NCBI GenBank assembly: GCA_945860265.1
Contig: CAMAQF010000037.1
Span: forward strand, 1 to 38,015
From: Emticicia agri
GTDB lineage: Bacteria; Bacteroidota; Bacteroidia; Cytophagales; Spirosomataceae
Direction: 5' to 3'
Length of the DNA: 38,015 bases
The notes beneath the pieces were generated by a model. That model searched no databases and was not told where the DNA came from. It was given only the letters and a program-made list of their open reading frames with translations. Position 1 is the stretch's first letter, and every line of letters starts with the position of its first letter. A program made the translations under genes and the position numbers. Positions 1 to 7,568 of the stretch are shown here, piece by piece.

Positions 1-2494
1 TTGGTGCAGGCGGTAAATCATTGATTGTAACAATAATAGTTGTTTTTGCACTTTCACAACTGGCTGGTGCAGGACTTTTTTGACTTACCTTGTAAATTTG
101 TGTTCCAGCAATTGAAGTATTTGGAGTTGGAGCAGATGTCAAAATATTATCATTTTCATCATACCAAATTGTGCTATTAGAACCTGAAGCTGTAGCAGTG
201 AGGGCTGTTGCCGTGCTATTTTTACAGTATGCAATTGTAGTTGTTGCACTCGGATTTGTCGGAATGGTATTGACTACAACACTAATTGAAGACCTCGTAC
301 TCTCGCAAGTATAAGTATTTTTCTGACTAACATAGTAAGTCGTTGTACCTAAAATAGCCGATGTTGGTATTGGAGCAGAAACACTTGAAACTCCACCTGT
401 TGAGTTCGTTCCGTACCATAATAAAGCACTACCTCCAGTTGCGGTGGCAATTAGGCTATTCGTGTTGGCATTTTGACAATAATTAATAGAACTCGTAATT
501 GTCGGTGCAGAAGGTGTAGGATTTACCGTGAAATTTGTTTGTGAACGAGTACTTTTACACCCAAAAGTATTTTCTTGTTCTACCCAATAATTCAAAACGC
601 TTGGTGTTGTTGAATTGGTTGGCAAAATATCTGAAAGAGGAATATTGTAAGTATGAGAACTGGTTGTAATCGCAGAACTTGAAGATACCGCTGTACCACC
701 AGCAGCCTGATTATACCATCTTACTTTATTTGTTACGAGTTCTTTTGCCATTGTCAGAGCAACAGCATTTCCTTGACAAACAACCGCTGAAACTGGATTT
801 ATCGTAATAGATGGTACGACTGGAATTGGATTTATATTTACAACTACACTGGCTGATAAAGCACTTTCACAACCACTTTTTGTGCAAAGAGCCTGGTATG
901 TTTTTGAACTAACTGTCGAAGGAGTAAATGTATAAATGGCATTAGACGAAACTAAGACATCATTTTCATACCAAGAAGTAGCTCCGCCCACACCTGCACA
1001 GCCTGTTGAGTTAAGCGTAATTGATTCTCCCAAACAAGCATTTTGAGGCGATGTAGTATTGATTATCGGAATAGGCGGAATTTGTTTTACATTAAGTGTA
1101 AGCTCTGCGGAGGTTCGTGAACAGGTGATAGCTGCACCTTGATTTATCGACCCATCGTTATCGTTATTAACACTTACATTAAAGACAACTTTACAACGAT
1201 ACTTCTTGCCATCTTGAGCAAAAGGAATCGGTGTAAAATTTAATGTCTGAGTCGTAGCTCCCGAAATTCCTCCGCCACTGCTTACATTTCCCCAAGTATT
1301 TGAAGTTGCATCCAAAACCTCCCATTGATAACTTACAACATTGGCAATAATCTCTGATGATATGGGAACTGTGAGAGCATAATTTGTATTTTCACAAACT
1401 GCGTTATTGGTTATACTACCAACATTATTTAGATATAAAGTGGCGGGATTTGAGGTTACAGTGCAGCCATTGCCATCAGTTGCTATATATCTGAATTGTG
1501 TTCTTGAAACATTAGGGCTACCTGTTGGTGAAACTTGAAGAATATTTCCAGAAAAGACTGTCGGTATAGCATTTGTTAGTGCTGTAAAACTTGATTCTGA
1601 AGAAAGTTTCCTTTGCCACTGATAAGTTATGGCACTCCCTAAATCAGTGCTGGATGTTGAAGCATTTGCCAGAAAACGAATGCTATTTGGCTCGCAATCA
1701 AATTGAGTTATTGGGTGATCTATAATGCTTAAACTATTAACAGTTACATTAACCGACGAACTCGCCGCACTTTCACAACCATCGGCAGTTTTGCAAGTAG
1801 CCGTATAAGTAGTATTTACAGTTGGGCTAACCGAAATCTCTGCCGCTACTTCCCCAGTTGACCATTTCGGTGTTCCACTCGTACACGAGCCTGTAAGCGT
1901 TACAGAGCTTCCCAAACACACCGAAGCATTCGGCTGCAAAGTAGGCGGCCCTAAAACAGTAAATGTGGCTTTATAAGTAGAACCATAATTATTCGAATAC
2001 AATGTCAACCTAGGACAACCGCCGCTTATTGGATTTTGTGTCAAAATCTCAATTACATAAGTTCCTGAATCTCGCCCATTTAATACATTGATATTCTGTG
2101 AATTATTTCTCCAAGTCTGATTCCCCCCACATCCACCGGCATCGTTTGATGCCAAAGGCATTGGGAATCTTGAAAAATTAGGTGCAGTTCCCCCAGTCGG
2201 ATAAATTCTATAAAAGAAAGTCCCGCTTGATAGAATACACCCACTACATGAATAAGTATTATTTTGTCCACCTGAAATGACTAATGAGCATCCAGCACCA
2301 AATTCCCCTAACGAGCCCCCAAAATTAGGATTAGCCACTTGATCAGTTTGCAAATCATAATATGTATTACCACTACCATTTTTATTCAATATTACGTATG
2401 ATTCGGAAATACCTCTGTCACTATCATTTTGTAGTTGAGCAGATGCTAAATGAGAAATAACTGTTCCAATGAAAAAAACAAATAACTTCTTCAT
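1..2494 (-). CDS. Large secreted Ig-like repeat protein (Ig_7/CHU_C type), 5' part only
   Basis: An open frame of 831 codons runs from the ATG at 2494 to the left edge without a stop, so the C-terminus is missing. The start MKKLFVFFIGTVISHLASAQ is a signal peptide. Residues of about 20-190 form an N-terminal domain rich in Gly and Asn. After that come successive modules of about 80-100 residues, each opening with a Cys in patterns such as SVCLGSSVTLTGSC or INYCQNANTNSL and closing with a CES or CKS motif and a beta-strand ending VNV or VTVN. This spacing is typical of Ig-like domains in giant gliding-bacteria surface proteins, which usually end in a type IX secretion sorting domain. That end would lie outside the window. 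Likely role: cell-surface adhesion or substrate binding. The function is inferred from the architecture only. Confidence 0.85.
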   Translation of the reverse strand, partial: MKKLFVFFIGTVISHLASAQLQNDSDRGISESYVILNKNGSGNTYYDLQTDQVANPNFGGSLGEFGAGCSLVISGGQNNTYSCSGCILSSGTFFYRIYPTGGTAPNFSRFPMPLASNDAGGCGGNQTWRNNSQNINVLNGRDSGTYVIEILTQNPISGGCPRLTLYSNNYGSTYKATFTVLGPPTLQPNASVCLGSSVTLTGSCTSGTPKWSTGEVAAEISVSPTVNTTYTATCKTADGCESAASSSVNVTVNSLSIIDHPITQFDCEPNSIRFLANASTSSTDLGSAITYQWQRKLSSESSFTALTNAIPTVFSGNILQVSPTGSPNVSRTQFRYIATDGNGCTVTSNPATLYLNNVGSITNNAVCENTNYALTVPISSEIIANVVSYQWEVLDATSNTWGNVSSGGGISGATTQTLNFTPIPFAQDGKKYRCKVVFNVSVNNDNDGSINQGAAITCSRTSAELTLNVKQIPPIPIINTTSPQNACLGESITLNSTGCAGVGGATSWYENDVLVSSNAIYTFTPSTVSSKTYQALCTKSGCESALSASVVVNINPIPVVPSITINPVSAVVCQGNAVALTMAKELVTNKVRWYNQAAGGTAVSSSSAITTSSHTYNIPLSDILPTNSTTPSVLNYWVEQENTFGCKSTRSQTNFTVNPTPSAPTITSSINYCQNANTNSLIATATGGSALLWYGTNSTGGVSSVSAPIPTSAILGTTTYYVSQKNTYTCESTRSSISVVVNTIPTNPSATTTIAYCKNSTATALTATASGSNSTIWYDENDNILTSAPTPNTSIAGTQIYKVSQKSPAPASCESAKTTIIVTINDLPPAP

Positions 2495-2538
2495 AAAAAA
2501 TAATTAAAAAGGTAAAATTTATACTATCATACAAGCCA

Positions 2539-2650
2539 TTTAAGTACTAAGACCAAAATAATCAACATAAGCCTACTTACTATTTTGTTAAAAATCAAAC
2601 TTTTTAATTTCAAATCCCTCGCATCTTTTCTTGTGTTTCATTATTTAAAA
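2539..2650. repeat. MITE-like element A, copy 1
   Basis: This is a degenerate copy of a roughly 110-bp element also found at 3380-3506 and 31099-31205. It begins TTAAGTACTAAGACC and ends near CTTGTGTTTCATTATTTAAAA. Without any gap, the distance from AGTACT to the internal AATCAA block matches copy 3 exactly (48 bases), and identity to copy 3 over those 58 bases is about 67 percent by hand count. The element lies only about 45 bases upstream of the Ig-like gene start, so it could affect that gene's expression. Confidence 0.6.
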
Positions 2651-2984
2651 GGCAAATAATCAGTAAATAAAACTTTGCAATCTTCGCTCCTTAAAGAGGT
2701 AAAAAAAATTCCTTTTCAATATCAATATTTTCACTAGCTGTTATTAATTATTGATTCTAAAGTATAAATATGGCATTTAAAAGCATTCGTCACAAAAATA
2801 TCAATAATGTTACCTATTTAAATAACCAAAAAGGATTTTAACTTATCGTTTTTAGCATATTCGCTCCATCTATTACCTTCCTAGTAAGATTTATAAAAAT
2901 TAGAAGATGAATCAAAAATTTGGCATAACTTCTCAGATAGACTTTACCACTCATTTGATAAATTGTGCACGGACAATAGTCAAC

Positions 2985-3060
2985 AAGCCCTAAGTAAAAT
3001 AATAAGCTGATAGACAGCTATTTAACTATTTTCAAATTTGTTAAATAATACTATCCTATT
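2985..3060. repeat. Element B, copy 1
   Basis: A block containing AATAAGCTGATAGACAGCTA and then CAAATTTGTTAAATAATA recurs at about 3672-3745 as AATAAGCTTATAGACCGCTA and CAAATTTGTCGATTAATA. The order A1-B1-A2-B2 suggests an old duplication of a segment of about 0.7-0.85 kb whose middle has diverged. No coding content is recognised in it. Confidence 0.5.
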
Positions 3061-3117
3061 ACTGAATATTAACAATTAAAAGCAAAATTTGCTTCATAAA
3101 AACTCTTTACAAAAAAG

Positions 3118-3139
3118 CCGTCTCAAAAGAAACGGCTCT
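3118..3139 (-). terminator. Intrinsic terminator-like hairpin
   Basis: The arms AGCCGTCTC and GAAACGGCT pair with one mismatch around an AAAA loop. Read on the minus strand, the hairpin is followed by TTTTTT, as in an intrinsic terminator. It lies about 80 bases beyond the stop of the small minus-strand frame at 3217-3348 and could end its transcript. Confidence 0.6.
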
Positions 3140-3216
3140 TTGCGTACAACCCTAACCACTATGAAAAAACATCATCTACTAAATATATTTACCTTGACCG
3201 AAGTTTCGACCAATGC

Positions 3217-3348
3217 TTAAAACCTCCTTATTTTAAAAAAATGATAAAGCTCGAATATCCCCAGAGCAAGCAAAATTAATAACAACAATATTTGTAGTGG
3301 ATAAATCAAGATTAAATTAATAAAACTTGTAAGAATTTCTAAAAACAT
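3217..3348 (-). CDS. Possible 43-residue single-pass membrane peptide
   Basis: From the ATG at 3348 the frame encodes a short peptide with one long hydrophobic stretch (about residues 8-33, containing ILLLLILLALGIF) and a basic end KIRRF. An extended frame starts upstream at 3483, but it reads through repeat element A and I do not trust it. A purine-rich AAAAAGAAG lies before this ATG, and a minus-strand terminator follows about 80 bases downstream. No family is recognised. It may be a real small membrane protein or chance coding in AT-rich DNA, and I lean slightly towards chance. Confidence 0.25.
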   Translation of the reverse strand: MFLEILTSFINLILIYPLQILLLLILLALGIFELYHFFKIRRF

Positions 3349-3379
3349 ATTACTTCTTTTTGGTGTTAAAATGCAAAGT

Positions 3380-3506
3380 CCTAAGTATAGAGATGAAAAT
3401 AAGCGAAAAATATTTATTATTACTTTACTGATAATCAAGCTTTTATCGCTGTGGCGAACAGTCGATGCGGCAACCTGTCTCATTTCTTGTGTCTAAGTAT
3501 TTAAAA
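3380..3506. repeat. MITE-like element A, copy 2
   Basis: It starts CTAAGTATAGAGATG and ends TTTCTTGTGTCTAAGTATTTAAAA. Its 3' end, reverse-complemented (TTTTAAATACTTAGACA), resembles the 5' end of copy 1 (TTTAAGTACTAAGACC), which indicates short imperfect terminal inverted repeats. It shares the 19-base identical core TACTGATAATCAAGCTTTT with copy 3. Compared with copy 3 it carries an extra stretch of about 20 bases rich in GC (around 3447-3475). Confidence 0.6.
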
Positions 3507-3894
3507 AACTATAATCTCCTAAATTTTCAAAAGTATTTAGTAGGCAATATATGATTTTACCTTTTTACTACTTAATAACGTTTATTAATGGTCTTATAAC
3601 TATCCAAAAAGGTTATTTTTCTTACCATTTTGGCTTTATTTTAGACCTTAAATAGCCCAAGGTCAATGGCCAAAAAAGCTAGAGTAAGGTAATAAGCTTA
3701 TAGACCGCTATTTAGCTCTTCACAAATTTGTCGATTAATATTATTATAGAAATTAAAAGTATTTTAAATAATTTCAGCAGAAAAAACCCTGATTTTTTAA
3801 ACATATTTCACAATATTACTCCTTATATACCTACCACTCAGATTGCTTTTCTTTCTTTAAAACTATTTTATTTCACGCTAAAAAATTAATAACT
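3507..3894. other. Gene-free stretch before the SRPBCC gene
   Basis: No gene is seen here. The stretch contains element B copy 2 and a block CCAAAAAGGTTATTTT that echoes AACCAAAAAGGATTTT at about 2823, which also supports an old duplication. I found no convincing TAnnTTTG promoter element for the gene that starts at 3895. Confidence 0.5.
3672..3745. repeat. Element B, copy 2
   Basis: This is the second copy of the block at 2985-3060. It contains AATAAGCTTATAGACCGCTA followed by TTTAGCTCTTCACAAATTTG. Identity to copy 1 looks like about 75-80 percent over the best 50 bases by eye. Confidence 0.5.
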
Positions 3895-4350
3895 ATGAAA
3901 ATAAATATCGAAACCGCTGTAAATCAATCTGTTATTGACGTTTGGAATCAATTTGATGATAAATTACTCCTAAAGCTATCTCCACCTTTTCCTCCTGTGA
4001 AACTTATAAACTTTGGACAAGAAGTTGGTGAAAAAGTAACATTTGAATTAAATTTTTTTATTTTACGACAACTTTGGGTCAGTAAAATAACTGATTCTTA
4101 TTTATCGGTTAAAGAATCATATTTTGTTGATGAAGGTGTAACACTGCCGTTTTTTCTAAAATACTGGAAGCACAAGCACCGTATCGTGCGAGACGATACC
4201 TCGCCGAATGGCTCTGGAAGTATAATAATTGATGAAATTGAATTTCGAACGCCGACTATTTTGACAGATTACATTTTTTATCCTATCTTGTATCTTCAAT
4301 TCCTTTATCGCAAACCAATTTATCGAAAATTTTTCACCTCCCGCCCCTAA
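3895..4350 (+). CDS. SRPBCC-family ligand-binding protein
   Basis: The product is a 151-residue cytoplasmic protein without signal peptide or membrane segment. The start (MKINIETAVNQSVIDVWNQF) fits the first strand and helix of the START/Bet v1-like SRPBCC fold. The end contains the long C-terminal helix with YLQFLYRKPIYRKFF, typical of small single-domain Bacteroidota members. These proteins bind hydrophobic ligands in a cavity, and the ligand here is unknown. The last residues (TSRP) and the stop codon lie inside a REP-like hairpin (4337-4387), so the C-terminus was probably altered by that element. The symporter gene follows 52 bases downstream, perhaps on the same transcript. Confidence 0.8.
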   Translation: MKINIETAVNQSVIDVWNQFDDKLLLKLSPPFPPVKLINFGQEVGEKVTFELNFFILRQLWVSKITDSYLSVKESYFVDEGVTLPFFLKYWKHKHRIVRDDTSPNGSGSIIIDEIEFRTPTILTDYIFYPILYLQFLYRKPIYRKFFTSRP

Positions 4351-4387
4351 AGGAAGGTTAAAAAAGCTCCCCTTTTGGGGCGGGGGG
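4337..4387. repeat. REP-like palindrome (CCCC-TTT-GGGG type)
   Basis: The arm CCTCCCGCCCCTAAAGG (4337-4353) pairs with CCTTTTGGGGCGGGGGG (4371-4387) at 15 of 17 positions around a 17-base loop. It is strongly GC-rich in an AT-rich setting. It includes the stop codon of the SRPBCC gene and ends 15 bases before the symporter start. It has the appearance of a dispersed extragenic palindrome and could stabilise or attenuate the mRNA. Confidence 0.7.
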
Positions 4388-4402
4388 GGCGGATATTATA
4401 CT

Positions 4403-5683
4403 ATGAAACTAAACATTACTTGGAAAATCTTCATCGGCATGACGCTCGGTATCATTGTCGGTTATTTCATTCACAATCACTTCGATTTAGGGCAATTTAG
4501 TATAAAAGATGCCGCATTACTCACTCCCGAACAGGTTAAAGCCAATGAAGGTGTGAAAGATTGGAGTTCGTATCTTCAATTGCTCTCAAAGATTTTCCTA
4601 CGTCTAATTCAGATGATTTTAGGGCCTTTGGTATTTTCTATTCTATCAGTAGGAATTGCCAAACTAGGAGATTTCAAAGTAGTTGGTCGTGTTGGACTCA
4701 AAACGTTAGGTTATTTCTATTTCGCCACAATTCTTTCTCTAATTACTGGTATGATTGCCGTAAACGTTATGAAACCTGGCAAAGTAATGACGCTTGATTT
4801 ACCAAGCACAGGAACAGATACAGGAGTTGAAGCAAAAAAAATGACGCTTGAAAACTTTATTACACACGTTTTCCCGAAGAGTATTTTTGAGGCACTTTCT
4901 ACCAACGAAGTATTACAAATCGTAGTATTTTCACTGTTTTTTGGTATAGCATTGGCTGCCATCGGCGAAAAAGGAAAAAGCGTAACCAAAGCCCTTGATG
5001 CCATTTCAGAAGTGATGTTTAAGATTGTTGGCTACGTAATGACTTTTGCTCCTTATGCAGTTTTTGGTTCGGTTGCAGCCGTAATTGCATCTAAAGGTAT
5101 AGGCGTATTAGGTGGTTATTTATATTTAATAGTTTGTTTCTTTGCAACACTGGCTTTTTTCATCGTCATTGTTTTGTGGGTAATATGTCTCACACAGAAA
5201 ATCGACTATTGGAAATTGTTGAAGTATGTAAAAGACGCTCTTTTCTTATCGTTCAGCACGGCAAGTTCGGAAGCCTCAATGCCTTTGCAGATTGAACAGC
5301 TCAAAAAATTTGGTATTTCAGAACGTATAATCAGTTTTGTTTTGCCTTTAGGATATTCATTCAACCTTGATGGTTCAATGATGTACATGACCTTTGCAAC
5401 GGGCTTTATTGCACAAATCTATGGAATTGAATTAACGCTTGGTCAGCAAGTTACAATGCTGCTTACGCTCCTGCTTACGAGTAAAGGTATCGCTGGTGTG
5501 CCTCGTGCGTCATTGGTAGTAATTGCTGGCACACTTACTATGTTTGGTCTTCCACAAGAAGGTATCAGTTTAGTTTTGGCAGTTGACTGGTTGTTGGATA
5601 TGGGCCGCTCGGCCACTTCGGTAGCAGGAAATGCAGTTGCAACGGCAGTTGTAGCTAAATGGGAAGGAGAATTGAAAGAGTAA
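4403..5683 (+). CDS. Dicarboxylate/amino acid:cation symporter (DAACS, GltP/DctA type)
   Basis: A 426-residue inner-membrane carrier of normal family length that imports glutamate/aspartate or C4-dicarboxylates with protons or sodium. The serine-rich re-entrant loop is visible as FSTASSEASMPLQIEQLKK, followed by the SFNLDGSMMYM motif of helix 7, the second loop SKGIAGVPRASLVV, and the C-terminal helix 8 motif DMGRSATSVAGNAVATAVV. The N-terminus has a membrane helix and then a hydrophilic loop at about residues 38-55 (AALLTPEQVKANEG), which is common in Bacteroidota members. The TASSE form of the loop is closer to GltP/GltT than to DctA, but I cannot settle the substrate. A symmetrical terminator follows. 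Confidence 0.92.
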   Translation: MKLNITWKIFIGMTLGIIVGYFIHNHFDLGQFSIKDAALLTPEQVKANEGVKDWSSYLQLLSKIFLRLIQMILGPLVFSILSVGIAKLGDFKVVGRVGLKTLGYFYFATILSLITGMIAVNVMKPGKVMTLDLPSTGTDTGVEAKKMTLENFITHVFPKSIFEALSTNEVLQIVVFSLFFGIALAAIGEKGKSVTKALDAISEVMFKIVGYVMTFAPYAVFGSVAAVIASKGIGVLGGYLYLIVCFFATLAFFIVIVLWVICLTQKIDYWKLLKYVKDALFLSFSTASSEASMPLQIEQLKKFGISERIISFVLPLGYSFNLDGSMMYMTFATGFIAQIYGIELTLGQQVTMLLTLLLTSKGIAGVPRASLVVIAGTLTMFGLPQEGISLVLAVDWLLDMGRSATSVAGNAVATAVVAKWEGELKE

Positions 5684-5711
5684 ATTAAACTGATTTAAGC
5701 ATAATATATAC

Positions 5712-5748
5712 AAAAACCCCTCACAATCATCTATTATGAGGGGTTTTT
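5712..5748. terminator. Bidirectional intrinsic terminator
   Basis: A perfect 12-bp inverted repeat, AAAAACCCCTCA (5712-5723) with TGAGGGGTTTTT (5737-5748), encloses a 13-base loop. It has A/T tails on both sides and lies between the convergent symporter (+) and sufD (-) genes, so it can stop transcription from both. Confidence 0.92.
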
Positions 5749-5765
5749 GATATAATTTAATTTTA

Positions 5766-7097
5766 TCAAGCCCCTTCCAGTTTTTCCAAAATTAGCTCTT
5801 CAATATATTCTCTGATTGAATCAATTTTAATTTGTGTAACCACATCTTGTGCGAATGCCAAGAGTTGCAAACGGATCGCTTCTTTTTTAGGAATACCTCT
5901 TGACTGCATGTAGAAAATTGCCTCGTCATTCAGTTGCCCAGTTGTTGTTCCATGCGAACATTTCACATCATCTGCCCAAATTTCTAATTGAGGTTTTGTA
6001 TTCATGGTTGCCTCATCAGAAGTTACCACGTTTCGGCAGTTTTGATAAGCGTTAGTTTTCTGAGCATCTTCTCTTACGAAAATTTTACCATTAAAAACTC
6101 CTGTTGATTTGTCCATCAAAATCCCTTTATAAAGCTCGTGACTTTCGCAATTTGGTTTTCTGTGGTCAACAACTGTGTGATTATCAACATGTTGCTTGCC
6201 ATTTGGCACGTACAAACCAAACAAATGACTTTCAATATGTTCGCCATCAAGCACCACATTGAGGTTATTTCTTACAAAACCACCATTCAAAGTTGCCGTT
6301 GCCGAATAAAAATAGCTACGTCCCTTTTGGTAAACTTGTGTAGTGCCGATATGATACGATTTATCACTTTCGCTCTGCACTTTATAATAGTCAACCATAG
6401 CTGAATCATCAACTATGATTTCTGTAACTGTATTTACAAATGCTGCATTATCTCCTACCGTTCGATACGCCTCAGCAATTTTCACTTGTGAATTTTTACC
6501 CACAATAATAAGGTTTCGTGGTTGCGAACCAACATTAGCCAAACGAACATCTGAGATAAATCTTAAAATGATTGGCTCTTCAACTATCTTATTATCAGCC
6601 ACTTGCACTACAACACCATCATTAGCAAGAGCAGTATTTAGAGCAGTAAATGCATCAGTTTCGTAGTTGGCATATTTACCAAAATAACCCTCGATTAATT
6701 CAGGTTGTTGAGCCAATGCTTCCGAAAAAGGAATAACTCTTAGCTTATTTTCGGGTGTTGCAATCTGAGAAAGTTCGGCATTATAAACACCATTGATAAA
6801 ATATAAAACGTTTCCAGTAAGGTGTGGTAACGGAATTTTATCAAGGTCAACTTGGTTAAACTCGGTTTTGGTATGGAAATCAAATGTTTGTTTTACTAAA
6901 TTGCTTACATTCGAATATTTCCATTCTTCATGACGAATGGTTGGAAAACCTAATTTATCAAAATTTTGCATTGCTTCACCACGTAATTGATGAATCGGCA
7001 AAGCTGCTTTACCATTCAGTTTTGCTTGTGACAAATGAAAATCAGCGATTAATTCTGCTTTTAGACTTGAAGTATCTTTATTTTCTATCGAACTCAT
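5766..7097 (-). CDS. sufD: Fe-S cluster assembly protein SufD
   Basis: A 443-residue cytoplasmic SufB/SufD-family protein. SufD joins SufB and the ATPase SufC in the SufBC2D scaffold, where Fe-S clusters are built. Family signs are the N-terminal helical part with GFPTIRHEEWKYSNVS and the core beta-helix ending in CSHGTTTGQLNDEAIFYMQ and SRGIPKKEAIRLQLLAFA, which are hallmark C-terminal motifs. The length is typical. It is the last gene of the minus-strand group sufC-ridA-sufD, starting 51 bases after ridA. No sufS follows; the next gene is convergent. Between ridA and sufD there is a small stem (TCCGAA/TTCGGA, 7124-7139). Confidence 0.93.
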   Translation of the reverse strand: MSSIENKDTSSLKAELIADFHLSQAKLNGKAALPIHQLRGEAMQNFDKLGFPTIRHEEWKYSNVSNLVKQTFDFHTKTEFNQVDLDKIPLPHLTGNVLYFINGVYNAELSQIATPENKLRVIPFSEALAQQPELIEGYFGKYANYETDAFTALNTALANDGVVVQVADNKIVEEPIILRFISDVRLANVGSQPRNLIIVGKNSQVKIAEAYRTVGDNAAFVNTVTEIIVDDSAMVDYYKVQSESDKSYHIGTTQVYQKGRSYFYSATATLNGGFVRNNLNVVLDGEHIESHLFGLYVPNGKQHVDNHTVVDHRKPNCESHELYKGILMDKSTGVFNGKIFVREDAQKTNAYQNCRNVVTSDEATMNTKPQLEIWADDVKCSHGTTTGQLNDEAIFYMQSRGIPKKEAIRLQLLAFAQDVVTQIKIDSIREYIEELILEKLEGA

Positions 7098-7148
7098 TAT
7101 TCAAAATTTTCTATATCCATTTCTCCGAACCTTTTCGGAAAAATTGTT

Positions 7149-7529
7149 CTACAATTCTGCAATTGCTTCTAATTCTATTTTATATCCAAAATGTAATTCT
7201 GGCACGGGAATGATTGAGCGTGCTGGGCGATGCTCTCCAAAATATTTTGCATAAAGTTGGTTCACAATTGCCCAATTCTCACCTCCTGAGATATAAATTG
7301 TAGCTTTTATCACTTTATCCGATGTCACCCCTACTTCCTGCAAAATCTGATTTAAATTATCAAAAACAACAAATAACTGCTCCTCGATACTCGACTCGAT
7401 TGGTAGTTTTTCAGAGGTTTTGATTTTTATTGGCAAAATTCCTGAAGTGAAAAGCAGTCCACCACTCACAATCGCTTGAGAATAATGCCCTAAAGGCTTC
7501 AGACTATCTTTGACTTGAATTTTCTGCAT
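7149..7529 (-). CDS. RidA-family enamine/imine deaminase-like protein
   Basis: A 126-residue YjgF/YER057c/UK114 (RidA) protein of usual size. RidA proteins hydrolyse reactive 2-aminoacrylate-type enamines made by PLP enzymes, protecting other PLP enzymes from damage. The substrate-binding arginine is present (Arg104 in EHRPARSIIPVPEL), as are the KIELEAIA tail and the early GHYSQAI motif. The residue usually found as Cys or Asn just after the arginine is Ile here, so activity could differ from E. coli RidA. It sits between sufC (39 bases upstream) and sufD. That placement may link enamine clearance to the PLP enzyme SufS, which is an inference. Confidence 0.88.
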   Translation of the reverse strand: MQKIQVKDSLKPLGHYSQAIVSGGLLFTSGILPIKIKTSEKLPIESSIEEQLFVVFDNLNQILQEVGVTSDKVIKATIYISGGENWAIVNQLYAKYFGEHRPARSIIPVPELHFGYKIELEAIAEL

Positions 7530-7568
7530 AAATTATCAAGGTAACGTTCTCAGAGCGAAGTCGAAGGT

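Larger units (their letters stand above)
2495..3216. other. Gene-poor, repeat-bearing intergenic stretch
   Basis: No convincing gene is present in these 722 bases. The stretch holds element A copy 1 (2539-2650), element B copy 1 (2985-3060) and a terminator hairpin (3118-3139). A tiny frame at 3161-3217 (+) begins MKKHHLLNIF and stops after 19 codons. It looks like the remains of a gene start, not a gene. Base composition is very AT-rich. The region is probably the decayed remnant of mobile or duplicated DNA. Confidence 0.5.

Noticed and set aside
2080..2271. Short minus-strand frame of 63 codons inside the Ig-like gene
   Set aside because: It lies in another frame of the clearly coding 831-codon frame, whose translation shows regular Ig-like motifs.
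2490..2560. Element A copy 1 as the promoter of the Ig-like gene
   Set aside because: The minus strand offers only TTATTTTG, one base off TAnnTTTG, and the other A copies do not keep it, so the claim is too weak.
3349..3483. N-terminal extension of the small minus-strand membrane peptide
   Set aside because: It translates through MITE-like element A copy 2, and the peptide shows no family resemblance, so the upstream start is probably an accident.
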